From Ephemerocybe angulata (Eukaryota > Basidiomycota > Agaricomycetes > Agaricales > Psathyrellaceae): 64,000 bases of DNA. Shown here one piece after another: positions 33,701 to 46,147 of this stretch (positions are counted from its first letter, which is position 1; each line of letters starts with the position of its first letter). The notes below the pieces were generated by a model that did no database searches, was not told the DNA's origin, and saw only the letters and a program-made list of their open reading frames with translations. Where the stretch lies: the NCBI GenBank assembly GCA_013368325.1, contig JAACJK010000224.1, forward strand, positions 558,001 through 622,000, given 5' to 3'. The position numbers and the translations under genes are program-made.

Positions 33701-35245
33701 ACGAAGGCTCAGCAAGTCTATCGCGACGTCCACTCCGGCCTCCCCCCAAAGATCCCGGGCGACATCTTCCGACCCTCGGGCGAAGACGAGAAGGACGAGC
33801 TCCTCATCTTTAGCGGCAAGACCACGACAGTAGCGACCAAGGCGGCTGGCAGCAACACCACACGTTCAGCAGGATCCTCCCCTCAAAGCAGCAACAACGG
33901 AAACATGCCGGCTTCACGCGCAGGCTCTGGGTCTCCTGGACAGGCATACACGGTGACGGACAACCCGTCCTTTGCGAACGTTCACCCAAGCTTGATGAAC
34001 GAGCTCAATATGTTTGATGGTCATCTTCGCGTCCAGATTCAGAATGCGCGTCGGGCAGGAGGAGATTTGTTTGGAGTGCCGATGGTGGTGGATTCGGCGG
34101 GTCCGTCGACCCACGGGATGAGGCCGCCACAGGTGGTCACCCCGGTAATGTCGATGTCCCCTGTACACGACCCTGGCTTGTTGCAGGAACAGCAGCAACA
34201 TCAGCAGCAGTTCTTGCAGCAGATGGAGCACCAGCGAAGGGAGGAGCTCCAACGCCTGGAGTTGGAGAGGCAGGAAAGTGCGCGTCAGCAACAGTTGCTG
34301 GCACAGCGACAGCAGCAGGAGGCGGCGCGTGCCCACCAAGAAGAGCAGCAAAGGCGCCAGCAGCAGCAACAACAACAACAAAAAGCGGCGGCGGAACAAC
34401 AGCGCCAGGAAGAGTATCATCATCAGCAGATGATGCAGCAGAGGCAGATGCAGGGCCAAGCGCCACCGCCGCCGCTTCCTGGGTCTTCGTCGTCGCACTC
34501 ATCGCATTCGCATCAGATGATCCCCGGGCAGTCGAGGCAGGGCTCGAGGGAGTACGGCACTGGGATGGAGCACTCGGGGCACAGAGGACCGAGCTCGTCG
34601 TCGTACGCTCGTCCTATGGACACCGTCGAGTCTCCGTATGGCCCTGGGCCGTCGCATGCGCTGCATAGAATCCCGACGCGGTCGTTGAGCAATATCAACA
34701 TGCAGCAGGCGTACCAGCAGCAATCTGGCCCTCCTTCCTCCATCCCTTCTTCGAGCCCGCATACCGTATACCAGCAGCAGCACGTCAGCAGTCACCACCA
34801 TCAACATCATCCGCACCATCCCTCGCAGTCAGCCTCTGGATCTGAGTCGTCGGGACATCACATGTACTCGATGTCACCTGAGCCCCCATCTCAGTCTCCT
34901 CTTTCGCACACTCACTATTCGAGGCAGCACGCGCCGTCTCCTGCAAGTGCGTATGATGTACAGCGCGGGATGGGCGTCGCTCCCTCGTCATCGGCGGGCG
35001 TCAGTCCTGCTGGCGCCGTTGCTAGGAATGAAGACCCCAACTACTATTGGTCGGCTGCACCGACGACGGCCTATGGTGGGCAGGGGCATATGGGCTACAG
35101 CGGGCAGGGGCAGCAGCCACAGTCGTACCATTATACACCGGAGGGCGCATTGAGGGGCATTGCGGCTGAGGATCCAAGGCTGCAGGAGACGTGGCAAACC
35201 TATATGAATAGTGTTGGGAGTCCAAGGCAGTTCTTGTCCGATTAA
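30748..35245 (+). CDS. Zn(II)2Cys6 transcription factor with fungal_trans domain and Gln-rich tail
   Basis: Over ten exons. The ATG at 30748 gives MPQVSRKDVNAQKAQDKESK. After short introns the zinc cluster is assembled from three exons as CAECRRLKLKCDKT, then CTSCKRRGCSAIC, with all six Cys in place. A coiled-coil linker follows (RIRQLEDALAVVQSTV, about 31225). The regulatory (fungal_trans) region spans about 31750-33700 (LPPWQEAVRLYQLYLEQAPW, YEGICGKENSIESTWALFGI, WELFITDCWQ). The last exon, 33905-35245, encodes about 450 disordered residues: a Gln/Arg stretch (34180-34450), then Ser/His/Gln-rich sequence, likely activating. It probably binds CGG-type sites in the nucleus. The target pathway cannot be read from the neighbours. 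Confidence 0.88.
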
Positions 35246-35727
35246 TTTACTCGTATGTTGACAGCGATCCCTTCGCTCATAGGATTCTTTCACTTCTTGT
35301 TCTCGATTTTTGGTTCTCGGGTTTCCTCGTCGTTCGCTTCAACCGCGTGCTCTTCATACCCTACTACACACCATACATATCATTCGGTATCGGAATTTCA
35401 TAGCACATCTTATAGTTCATTTAGATACTGGTCATTCTCTTGCTGTCATCTAACTCACTGGCAACTGCCTATGTATTCGGCCTAATGTTTTCGAATTTGG
35501 ACCTTCCGCTCTCCCTCTGCAACAAATAATACATGTAGATGTAGTGGACGATATAACACGCCTTCGTTATATCTTGAATTCAGCCGGGGTTTCTGGGTGG
35601 AAGCTCGTGAAGTCGAGTTAGCCGCACGGTGCACGCAACCTGAAGCGCCGGGGAGCGTGACAGCGAGAGCAGAAGCGCCGTCACACATACGTTACTTTGT
35701 CACACTCTGACCTTCCTCCTGTCCGCC

Positions 35728-36426
35728 ATGGAACCCCAAGTCGAATATCAAGCGCCCGCCCTTGAGGCACCTGCGATGAGCGCACTGGAGCAATATGCAG
35801 CGTATTCGTTTGGATCTGACCAGGAATACCAGGTGGGTAGCCCATACATGCAATTAGGACGCGAGATTAGATTCTAACTGTCCCTGGACTATGGAAAGCA
35901 AGGTTTAGCGAGCATCATGCTGGGATGGTCGCTCGATAAAGCGCCCAGTGCCGAAACTCGAGAGGAGATGCTACGCAGAACCCGCGTTTTCTACTTCAAC
36001 AAGTAGGTTTATCCATCTTTACGTGTCTTCAGAAAGCTTACCGAGCTCCATCGCCGCGTTTTAGGGTTACCGGTAATGCCTTGTCAATGGACGAAGCGCG
36101 TGATTACGAGCGCAGCCTGCTCCCAAAATCCCCGGACGTATCTCAATCCCCGCCCCCGAAGGAAGAAGAAGAACATCGTGTCTTGAGCTTCGCTGAACTG
36201 AAAGAACTCATCGAGTCAGGCAATGTCGACAAGATTCCCAACAACAAGATTATACCGGAGAAGCTCAGTGTACGTCGCGTTTCTGACCGACGAAGCTTTT
36301 CCTGCGAGATGCCGAACTGAGTATCTTGTTCTTTAGGAGGAAGCACCGAGCCATTCGACAGCGGCTGTACGTAGGAAACCTTGGGAGACTGCAGCAGAAC
36401 CCGACACCTCGATCCCCTCGTCATAA
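35728..36426 (+). CDS. KPWE-domain (PEX14-like) protein
   Basis: Four exons, 35728-35832, 35899-36002, 36065-36269 and 36337-36426, give 167 residues, phases closing. The C-terminal half reads LSFAELKELIESGNVDKIPN, NKIIPEKL and ends near VRRKPWET. This matches the KPWE domain (known as the peroxisomal membrane protein PEX14-like KPWE domain). The N-terminal half has a short helical part (ALEQYAAYSFGSDQEYQ, LGWSLDKAPSAETREEML). It lacks the membrane segment and coiled coil of full PEX14, so a role in peroxisomes is only suggested by family. Upstream, a short spacer separates it from the transcription factor end. Confidence 0.75.
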
Positions 36427-37111
36427 ACGCAACATACCCAGTGGAAATGCGTACACACGCAAAGATGAATCACTTTTGTACACTAGAACTGCCTATCTAT
36501 CTGTCGAACACGGTTCGCTTTGTAGCCTGAAGGCTCGCGTAAATTTGCCGACTGCGTCTGAGCAGCTGCACGATGCATCCCAAAGATAGAAAAGAGGCGT
36601 AGATAGCCAACATATGGCACAAGATTGGGAAAGGAAGGATGGTGGGGAATGGTGATGTGGAACGAGGTGGGGTGCAAGGGCAATGACTGAAACCATGCGC
36701 GACGGGGGTTGTAAGAGAGTGGGGAAGCAAACTGGAATGGCGAACAAGACATAAGTTGCAAAAGTCTAACAAAAGGCCGAGACACACATACACAGGAAAG
36801 TGGAGAGAAAAAACAGAGGAAACGGGAAAGCAAGTCTGGGACAGAGGAAAGGGATACCCATACGCAGCCTGCACATTGAAGCTACGCAGAGCGACTGTCT
36901 GGGGATAAGCATTTCTGATGTGCGTGAGAGAGGTTGCTCGACACAACGCCGTGCATACTATGGACAAGCCAAATGTCCTCCGTCTACGGGTTTCCTGCTG
37001 CGGGACGCACCTTGACAGCGAGGAAGATCGAGCTACCTATCTGTCGTACTTGACCAAGCTGGTAGCATCGTTGATGGTTCGTTTCAAGGCCTAACGGGAT
37101 GCAGGATGTAT
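36427..37111. other. Convergent intergenic region
   Basis: The 3' ends of the KPWE gene and the EST1-type gene face each other. I see no gene. Purine-rich sequence on the plus strand, about 36590-36850. Confidence 0.5.
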
Positions 37112-40100
37112 CTAGCCAATCTTGCCCCACAACTGGGCTGCTGATAATGGGGAGGTGATGTGGCCGAACGACTGGGGAGCCGCTCTAGAATCATGTCCCA
37201 AAGAACCCGAATGCTGAATGGTGTAACGTCCTTGCGCAGAGGAGATCGCGTCGTAGAATCCCTGGTTATTCAGGTTAGAATTCGCCCCTTGCTGCAGTTG
37301 TTGCTGGTGGAACAACAAAGCCTGCGGACTGAGGTTACGCAAGCTGGACCCTAATTGGGGCGGGAGCTGACTGGGAAGTCGCCGGTGCTGAGATTGGTAT
37401 TGCTGTTGCTGTTGCTGAGGTGCCATGGGTGAAAACGATTGGATAGCGGGATCACGAAAGTTCTGGCCGCCATACAGGTGGGACATATTGGTGTTTGCTC
37501 CTGGAATATTCGAGGACGACGGGGTGCGATAATGATGAGAGTTTCCTAGCGTCGTACTGCTCTGGCCGTTTGGCAGGGAATGTGACTGTTGTTGGATACT
37601 CCCAGGGACGTAGAATGGCGCGTTCGAAGAGATGCTGCTCATTGTCTGAGACGACCACGCGGAGGAGGTGGCATTGTTGTTGTTACGATTAGGGCTGAGA
37701 TCTTGAGGTGAATTGAGTGCAGAAGGGTAGTGTCGCGGAGACGTTTGGATACCCAGTTGGTTTGTCGATGAAACGCCGCCGAATTTGTGAAGTTTTTCGT
37801 CCTGGGAGGCAGCCCAAATGGAATGGGTAATTGGTTGGTGAGCAAGGTCTGAACCAAAAAGGAGAGCAGGCTTCGTCACAGGAGAGTCGAGTGAGGACAC
37901 AAGACCAGGATTGGGTTTACGGCCTACGTTCATCACACCCTGCAGCAGGTCTTGAGCAGTGACGGCAGAGATCGCTGGGGCACGAGGGCTTCCCATGGGA
38001 GTCTTCATTGAAGCGTGCAGCTTTGGGGACAATGTCTGGTGAGGGGGACTCCCAAACCCACCAATGGGCCCAAATGACTTGACTGGGGTCATTGGCGTGG
38101 CCTGAACCAATGGTGAAAGCGTCGGGGACGTAGCCTTTGGGTTCCATACGATCTCGTCTTCATCGTCTTCTTCTTCCATGCCTCCCAGACCAACGAACTT
38201 GAACGCGTCGTTCACTATGTCATCATCAGTACGGGAGGTGGCCTCTGTCATAGCATCGTCTTCCAAAGCCTCGGCCTCGATTTTGCTATCCCGTATCTCT
38301 TCCATCATGGCCTGCTCTGCCTCCTCAGTAGGAGGCTCTTTTTCGATCTTGAGGTGCGCGTTCTGGATCTGGTTTGACCTGGATTCGAGCACGGACTCGT
38401 TCAACCTGTAACCGCCATCCTCAAACGCCAAGGGCGAGTTCTGGTAAAAAGTTGGGGGCGTTAATACAAGTAAACTTCTCAGACCAACTCAGACGTACCT
38501 CCAGGGCAGCGATGTCCTTGGCGTCGGAAAGCAGTTCGGAAATACGCATTAGCTGTTCCTCGTTGGGGTGGGCTTCAGCGGTTCGGTCCTTCACAGATAC
38601 GCCCTCCCCCATCGCCTTCTTCAGCGGAAGGAAACCTCGCATGTCAATGTCTTCTTCAAGAGGGTGAGACAACGGCACCAGATCCTTCTCCGGGAATGCA
38701 TGCGCTAGGGAAGTCACGAATTGGGAGTACCGGTTCCAGAACCTGATTGTGTGCCCAGAATGACCGCTAATCTTCCCTTGCGCCTTCTGTGAAGGCTCCC
38801 CACCCTTCGACCGTTCCTTCTGCTGATGTGCCTTGAACTCCGGGTCTTGCATTACATAGTTGATGTTCGCCTTCAGCCACTTGCTAGCTATCCTCAGTGC
38901 AGGAAGAGTTCGACGGAAAGTCGCGGTGATCCGCTGCGCTAGATCGTTGTCAACTTTCTCCATGGAAGGGGCCTCTTTCAACTCTTGCTTCCCAACCTCG
39001 AGCAGAGCGATGTGGATGTCCAGCAAATGACGAAATATCCGCCATTCAAGGACGATGTTTGCCTCGGGACTCCGCGTTACTTCGTGCTTGGTCCGCGCAG
39101 AGTTTGTGTCGCGAATCATCCTGTGTTTCCATAAGGCCCCTTCGGAGAGGATAACGACGTTGGAAATGGTATCGCCAGAAAGATCGCGGTTTCCAACTAG
39201 ACGGTGGAAATCTTCATAAACGCGCCTTTCCTGCTCCCGTATATCCCTGGATCACGATGAGTCACCGTATACACAGACCACCACGGGTTAGCATACCTGT
39301 CAGCGTTCTTTCGCCAAAGAGCGTGCAACACTACCACCCGGTTCTTAAAGATATCGACTTGGTTCTGCATAGACACCGGTGGGGACGACAAGATACGTTC
39401 TCTCTCCTGCTTCGTACGGTTCCAGGACTGGAATGTCTTGGTCATGTGAATGGCCATGTTCTCCGCAGCGGGTTCATAGGGGTGCTTCACACACAGGGAG
39501 CGATAGTAGTGGGCGAGGGACACCAAGGCATCGGGGAGATATGATGCGACGATAGCCAGCTGATGTGAAGCATTGCCTTCGTACGGGACGAGGAGTTGAG
39601 CTTGCTCGTAACGATGCTGGGCCCTGTCGTAGTTTCTCAACATTGGAGCTGCTTCGATCCCGGCAGGCCCTCTTTTCCGCACTTTCCCTCGCCTTGCAGG
39701 GGTTCCCGCTTCGTGCCCTGCCCGAGGCCTCCCCCCCGATTCATTGTATAGCTCCCTGTACCGCGCGATGTCTCCGAGGCAGATGAGGGCCTTGCTCATG
39801 ATGGTGAGCCTGCTGTCCTTCTCCGCCTGTGTACTTGGTGCAAATGTGCCCGGAGGTTGCTGGGGAAAGACAGTGTGAGGAACAGTGTTGGTTTCTCCGG
39901 CCGGTATCGAGTTGGCTTCAGTAGTGAGTCCGAGCGCTGCAAGAGCGTAATCCGCGTCCTTCACCTCGAACGACCGGTGCATGCGGAGTACCAGCTGGAT
40001 CCAAAACTTCTCCTCTTCCGCCAGGAATTGTCGGAATCTCTGTAGCAGTTTGCGGTATTCGACAGGGCCATGGGTGTTTTGCTTCGGAGCTTGCTGTTTT

Positions 40101-40509
40101 GAATGTTCCGACTGGCGAGCATTGGCTTGAATAGCACGATCGATGAGGGTGATGCGATGCTTGTACGAGGAGATGAACGCATAGGAAGTTTGCATCCAGA
40201 GGTGGGTTTCTACATCCTTCGACTCCTTTGCGTATGGGTGGAGGAGCAGAAGAGTGAGATACCGTTTCCTCAGGCTATGCTCGGGTTGTCAGCCCACAAG
40301 TGCCTGGTCTGTTCCTGTTTGATCACGCACGTCTTCCTCTGGAACTCGACTTCTTTGTCAAAAGGCTCCTTCGCCTTCAACAATTCCTTCAGGGTTTGGT
40401 GTATTGTCTTCGCCTCACTACGGCACATTGGGAGAAACGATGTCAGTGGTAGAAACCCTTGAAAATATGTGACTACGTACCGGGCGATGGTTGACGAGTC
40501 TTCGGACAT
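37112..40509 (-). CDS. EST1/EBS1/SMG5-7 family protein
   Basis: A multi-exon gene of about 1,050 residues, ATG at 40509 (MSEDSSTIAR). The N-terminal 14-3-3-like TPR region reads LLKAKEPFDKEVEFQRK, RYLTLLLLHPYAKES, LWMQTSYAFISSYKHRITL, EEEKFWIQLVLRMHRSFEV, and then the tetratricopeptide stretch ALICLGDIARYRELYNE, RAQHRYEQAQLLVPYEGNAS, HQLAIVASYLPDALVSLAHY, YRSLCVKHPYEPAAENM. This is the EST1 DNA/RNA-binding fold shared by telomerase factor Est1 and nonsense-mediated-decay factors SMG5-7/Ebs1. The C-terminal third (37112-38431) is disordered, Ser/Gln/Asn-rich, with no PIN nuclease motif seen, so SMG7/Ebs1-like is the better guess. Which pathway it serves cannot be decided here. Confidence 0.85.
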
Positions 40510-41515
40510 TTTCAGAGGAATTTGGGTCACAAGTTACCCATCTCTTCATAAGTCCTTGGCCAGAAGCAGTGAGGCAGTAAAGTGCTTTCCGTTCGTGGTA
40601 GAGAAGTGCAACAATTTCTGTGGGAAACCATATGAACCACATTGATAAAGCGTGGGAAAGTACTTCCTGCCGTTGGCTGCGGAACCGAACCCAGAGTCCA
40701 AACGACAGAAGAACAGCCTGGGAGTTCGACGTACGGGGACCACAGATGGATAAGCCTATTCACGGATGTCTGCCTTAATGCCCTCTTGTGCTAATCAACC
40801 TGGAAGTCGGTGGTGGCAAGAGGAAAGTGGGATGGGCCAAAACCTACTCAGAATCTGACTCGCTTGGCGGGGTAACTCGGTGCCGAGGAGCACTTAGATC
40901 TAGTGCTTGATTCTCTGGGCTCTCGTGTTAGGTTTTGCCGCACACAATGCAGTGGGGGCTTATGCGGCAGTCGCACGAACGGCTCGCCCGAGGAGGATAG
41001 ATGTCTACTTAAGCGCCGGCCTTCACGTGTATGTTATGTAATCTCCATGCATAAGCGCCGCTTCTTCGGACTTCTCTTGTACTTCTCCTGATAACCGTGC
41101 GCTCTGGCGCAAGCCCTGGGTCTTAAAATGCCCAAGCTTCGTCCCTAGATTAATATCTTGTCGTCTAGCACGTCTATTTCAACGTTCATTATTACACGTC
41201 ATTTATACATGGGCGCTGAACATACATGTCACGTCATTAATGGCTGTCATCGTCTTCCATTCTTCCACTGAAGTTGTACGCAGCACGCATGGCTCATTTT
41301 GAAATCGTTGAGAGTGCTAGCAATAGTCGGGATATACTGGGGATCCTATGGTACAATTGAGTTGTGCGTGTAATTACTACAGATTATCAAGATATTAGTT
41401 GTCCTAGAAATAGAATGCATGCTGACCCCTTTTCGTGCCCCCCCTCTCTCGCGAATGCGGTACAGCACCACCACTACCATCATGACTCCTTTCCAGCCAT
41501 AACATTTCCCGGAGC
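40510..41515. other. Intergenic region
   Basis: No supported gene in about 1 kb. Frames are short and without splice partners. TTAAGCGCCGG near 41009 resembles the GC-palindrome half-site found in other spacers. Confidence 0.45.
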
Positions 41516-41956
41516 TCATTCAAGAACGTTTTTTGTGTCTGGATCCTTCGAAGATCTCCAGCTGACGGTACTCAACCGCCGCTTGCTCTTTTTGCTTGGT
41601 GCGATGGCTTGAAGACTGGTTCGGAACCCTCGTTTGATATCCTGAACCAAGAAACTTCTGTTAAGCTTCCACGATATAGAATAGAGCAAGGATTAACTTA
41701 CTTTCGTGAAGCGTGAGATGCGACGATTCCATACGACAAATCTATCGTCTTCCTCCTGGGCCATCATTCGGTCGTGCATGAACTGGATCTGAAGGATATC
41801 CTCGAAGCTGTTCATTGGCTACAAATAATCACACTTCGAGATTAGCAAAGGGTTTGACCATACACTTGACGTTTGGGTACTCACCGGTAACTCGCTAGTG
41901 TACTCGGTCTCTGAGCGCGTAAAGTAGGTTGAGTGGCTGTAGGGATATTGAAACAT
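41516..41956 (-). CDS. Small three-exon gene, unknown function
   Basis: Exons 41956-41885, 41818-41702 and 41641-41516 join at phase 0 to 104 residues. The introns are 66 and 60 nt (GTGAGT...TAG, GTAAGT...CAG). The protein starts MFQYPYSHSTYFTRSETEYT. It has an acidic helical middle (SFEDILQIQFMHDRMMAQEE) and a basic C-terminus (APSKKSKRRLSTVSWRSSKD). No signal peptide, membrane segment or known motif. The exons are too short to be seen as open frames. The perfect phase agreement is the main support. Confidence 0.6.
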
Positions 41957-43041
41957 CTTGAATCGACTTGAGAGCACGACACTCCGATACAGTGGCCAAT
42001 CCAGAAAGAGGGTGAGGAGGCCAACGACCGAGAGGAGGGAAAGGAGAGAAGGCGGAGCGCACAGGCAGTGGTGAGGGGAGGGGGGGGAACGGCGACGAAC
42101 CTAGGCTATCCGTGGACAGGCAACGGCTATATATCCATCTATCCATAGAGGGGAATATGCCTAAATGGTGATGCCCATGCCATGATTTCGATTAAGCTCA
42201 GATTAGATTGCATGTAGTCATGAATGGGAGCGCGACGCAACAGTCATGCTTGCTCTTGCTCGCGCTTACCTGCATAACCATAGCGAGCGAATCGTGGAAA
42301 GATTCCAGAACCCAGAAGGCAATGCTGGTTCGAATTCGGCGTTTCCCTCCTCCTATCCTTCTAGATTCAAACTTTTCCCTTTACTCCCATAGCCTAATAC
42401 CCTTCTTATCCATGATTGAAGGCGTCCAAAGCAAGGAGAGGGGTATTTTCTCATTTACGCATATCGAAGGGGATGAGATGGCAATGGGATTAATCGCCAG
42501 GATAGTGCCAGGTGAGCACAACTGTCATAATGCGGTTGTCCGTCGTCGGAGGGTGCGGCATTAAGGAGGCCACGAGATTGAAGAAGGGGTAAAAAGTCAC
42601 TCGAAGTCGCACACTGACAAACCCAAACAGCCTCGGTCTCGGTTCGACCACAACCATAACTGACGGTATCCACTCCACTGAGAAGTGTCAACTTTGCCTT
42701 GGGAGTCTGGCACGAGGGCTGTCCCTTTCCACGTCCTCAGTGCAAGTACATGCAAGGTTTCTGTGCCCTGAGTCGCCACCGTCAATAGATCCTCGCTTCA
42801 AGGGAACTGATATCTCACTAGCAAGTACTACAGCATCGGGAATATGGGCATCGGATGGCGAATTGGTCGGATCTGTCATAAGCTCCATGCCAAAGAACTC
42901 GGTTTTGAATCGAGTATACCATGTAAAAGGTCCTCCACATGGATCATTAATTCGATGCCACAGGTTTCGGTTAAACGTTGACAACGTGTAGTGTAGTTGC
43001 GCAAAGCACCATGAGAGTCGGAGGCAGGTCCAAAGATCGAA
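41957..43041. other. Intergenic region
   Basis: I see no convincing gene. It contains C/T-rich promoter sequence of the small gene on its minus strand (42000-42110). A minus-strand frame at 42688-42984 has ordinary-looking composition but no splice partner or start context that I trust. Confidence 0.4.
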
Positions 43042-45703
43042 TCACCGTCTGCGTAGCAGAGAAAGCGCCAATTCTTCGTCACCCTCCAGACCATGATCCA
43101 CAGTCTTCCTCTTTTTGCTGGGCGGCTCCTCCCTTGCCCAGGAGCGTTTAGGCGGGGGACCCGCCGGTTCATCATCCTCCGACTCACTCGGCAGGTCGAA
43201 TTCCGGAGACATGTATCCATCGTCGTCGTCCGACGCGGGGCCCAACATAGGCCCCTGCGTACCTGATGTGGCCATTTTCTCCCTCTCCTTCCTCTTCCTC
43301 TTCTTTTCCTGCTTCCTCTCCCTTGCCTGCGCCTTATCCAACACATCCGTAATCTGCATTTTACCACGTTCCTCCGCCGCGAACCGCTGCCCCTCTTGCT
43401 TGACGCCCTCCAAACCGCCCTTGTCCTCAAGCCACTCGGCTCCGTCCTCTAATTCGTATAGTTGATGAGGCTTGCCCTCGTCGTCGAAGATGAGCTTCGA
43501 ATTCACCCCATTCTTTGCAATGGCGCGTTTTGCCCTGCTAAGCTTGAGCTTGCGCTTGGACAGATCGGCATGTTCGTCAATTTGAGGGATCGAGTCGGGC
43601 AGCTCGTGGTCCGCGCGCTTTAGCGTGATGAAATCCTCCTCATCCGGATCGTCCTCGTTTCCGAACGAGTCGCGGTCAATGAGCTTGCTGTAGTGGTCCG
43701 AGAGAATGTTCTGATTCTTCCGCTGGAACATGCGGTCGTACTTCGTCCTGACTGCGTCACCCTAAAAAGAATGAACCGAGTCAGTACTGCGACAGAAGGC
43801 GGGAGAGCTCTAGATTACCTTGGAATCTTTAGCGGGCTGAGCGCCCTCGTCCCCGTCAGAGGCAGACCCGTCGTCGGATTCTGCTTCTGAGTCGCTAGGC
43901 CCTTCGTCCTCGGAGGCTGCCTCGGATTCTGATTCATCTGATTTGGCTTGGACAGCCTGAACCTCCCTCGATGCATTCTTTTTCTGCTTCGCGACTTCCC
44001 GACCGAAGAACTTGATTTTGGGAGTACCGGGCAGACCAAGGGACTCTGCAAATCGGTCTACGGGGAGTTCTGCCAACTTGAAGATTGACTTGTCCTTGTG
44101 TAGGTAGATGGAACGAGTGTAGGATACGAAAGCCTGTCGACGTTCTCAATAAGCTGAGCACCAGAAAGTTAAGCACCTGACTTACCCTCTGAGCGAGGTA
44201 CTTGATCTCAGGGTCCTCAAAACAGAGCTTTTGCAGTTGGTTTTCGATCGCCTGCGTCTTGCTTTGCCGGATTTTGATTTTGTTGACCTCAAGGCCTTTC
44301 TTTTTCAAGGCGGCGGTCATTCCATCCTCCTCCGATGGCAGAAGGAAGAGCAGCCCTTTCCCGTGGCTCTCGTACCTCGCCGTTCGCCCCACCCTGTGGA
44401 TATACGTCTCGGCGTCTTCTGGCGCGTCGATTTGCACGACCCAGTCGACACCAGGGAAATCCAATCCTCTCGCAGCGATATCAGTAGCAAAGAGGACCGC
44501 ATGCGAATGCGCTGTGAATTTGGTGTACATCTCCAACCGGGCTTGCTGCTTCAGCTTGCCGTGGAGATGGATAAGCGGTACTCCCGGGTGCATTTTGCAG
44601 AACGTCTCGAAGACAAACCGAACCTGTTTGCAGCTCGACATGAATACGATTATTTTGGCTTGGAGATGCGTTTTAATGAAGCTCCAAAGGACGTCGAGCT
44701 TTTTGTCGAGGTCGGTGACAATGTAGTGCTGCTCGAGGTTGTCGGGGATGTAGGAGTTGGAGGCATTTTCGTCTTTGACACCGACGGGGACTGGGTCTTT
44801 CAGACTGAGCCGGGCAAGGTCAGTGACGGATTTTGTCTGGGTTGCAGAGAAGAGGAGCGTTTGTCGGGATTTGGGAAGGTGGGCGAGGAGGGCGGCGAGG
44901 GTCTTTTGGAAGCCCATGTCGAGGATTCGGTCAGCTTCGTCGAGGACTATACACAGTTAGAAGGAGAAAGGTAGAAATATATGTGTAGCGCACCTAGTAT
45001 CTGGAGGTTGGCTGCATCGAATCCGACTGTCTGGTCCATGTGCTGCAGGAGACGGCCGGGAGTCGCGACCAGGATGTTCATGCGAGCAAGGCGCTCACTT
45101 TCGTCCTTCAGGTTCTTTCCTCCGATAACGAGACCAGCAGAGAACGAATGGAATGGACCTATCGAGCGCAGTACATCGAAGATTTGCACGGCCTAAAGTA
45201 ATGAGCTTAGAACGAGGTATCGAAGCCAAGAGAACACACCAATTCACGAGTTGGCGAAACGATCAAGGCGCCTAGTCCATCCATGGGTCCCCACTTCTTC
45301 CTATATAACATCTCCAGAACTGGGATGAGGAAAGCAAGTGTTTTCCCACTTCCCGTCCGCGCAGCACCCAGGACATCCTTCCCCTTCAATGATACAGGTA
45401 TGCTCTTGGCCTGAATATCAGTCATTTTGACGAACGATGCCTTCTTCAGCCCTCGTTTCGTAGGCTCTGAAATAGGGAGATTTGTAAATTGCGAGAGATC
45501 CGAAGGAGCTTCCTAGACGACTTTCGGTACATAATTACTTGCAATATCCTAGAGTCACTCACGAAGGCCATTGCTTGCCTCTCCAGGGCTTCAATCTGCT
45601 GCTTCTCCGTCAATCGCCGCTGCTTCGCGCCATTAAGAGCCTTTTTCTTTCCATCTTTCGCCCTCTTGGCCGGTCGGGGCTTGCTGCCTGATGCTTCAGA
45701 CAT
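43042..45703 (-). CDS. DBP4: ATP-dependent RNA helicase DBP4 (DDX10)
   Basis: A multi-exon gene of about 800 residues, ATG at 45703 with a Lys-rich start ([20 protein letters not shown]). DEAD-box motifs appear in order: Q motif region, [12 protein letters not shown] (motif I), SPTRELA-type Ia (across an intron), [25 protein letters not shown] (II, split by an intron at 44940-44993), LFSATQT (III), [21 protein letters not shown] (V), HRVGRTAR (VI). After the core come YIHRV...KYLAQR, an acidic block (43830-43960) and the DBP4-type C-terminal extension with [20 protein letters not shown]4/Hca4 acts in the nucleolus in 18S rRNA processing, releasing U14 and other snoRNAs from pre-rRNA. Confidence 0.93.
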
Positions 45704-46147
45704 TAGATAGAGTTAGGGGTCTCGATGTGGGAGGAGAAAGCGCTCTGTCAGTGTGAGCGTCAAAGTTTTTGGAGGATTTGTCAGCCATCAATGATCATCA
45801 TCATCACAACTGTGGTGTCCTCTAAATGGCTCCCATCTCGCGACTTCAAGGACTCGCGTTCCTCCATCCACATCCTCCTCAAGGACAGGACATAGCTCTG
45901 CTCTTCTAGTACGACAGATCACCACAGCATGAACGCTCTCCCAGCTCTAGTGCTGTGAACAACTGCCGAAAACTACGACCTGGATACCGAGGAAGATGCC
46001 GAGACCAACTTTTGCCCCTGACGACCTTTTAGTCAACGTCGAGGCCAGTTTGGATGATGAGTACGACAGGCACGATGCACCGAGAACGTCCACGGGACTT
46101 CTTAAAGGTGTGGCTTCCTCTCTCTCTTCCACGAGTCCTACTCTGAC

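Noticed and set aside
34137..34502. Ala/Val-rich and Leu-rich frames antisense to the Gln-rich tail
   Set aside because: They are complements of CAG/CAA repeats in a well-supported transcription factor exon.
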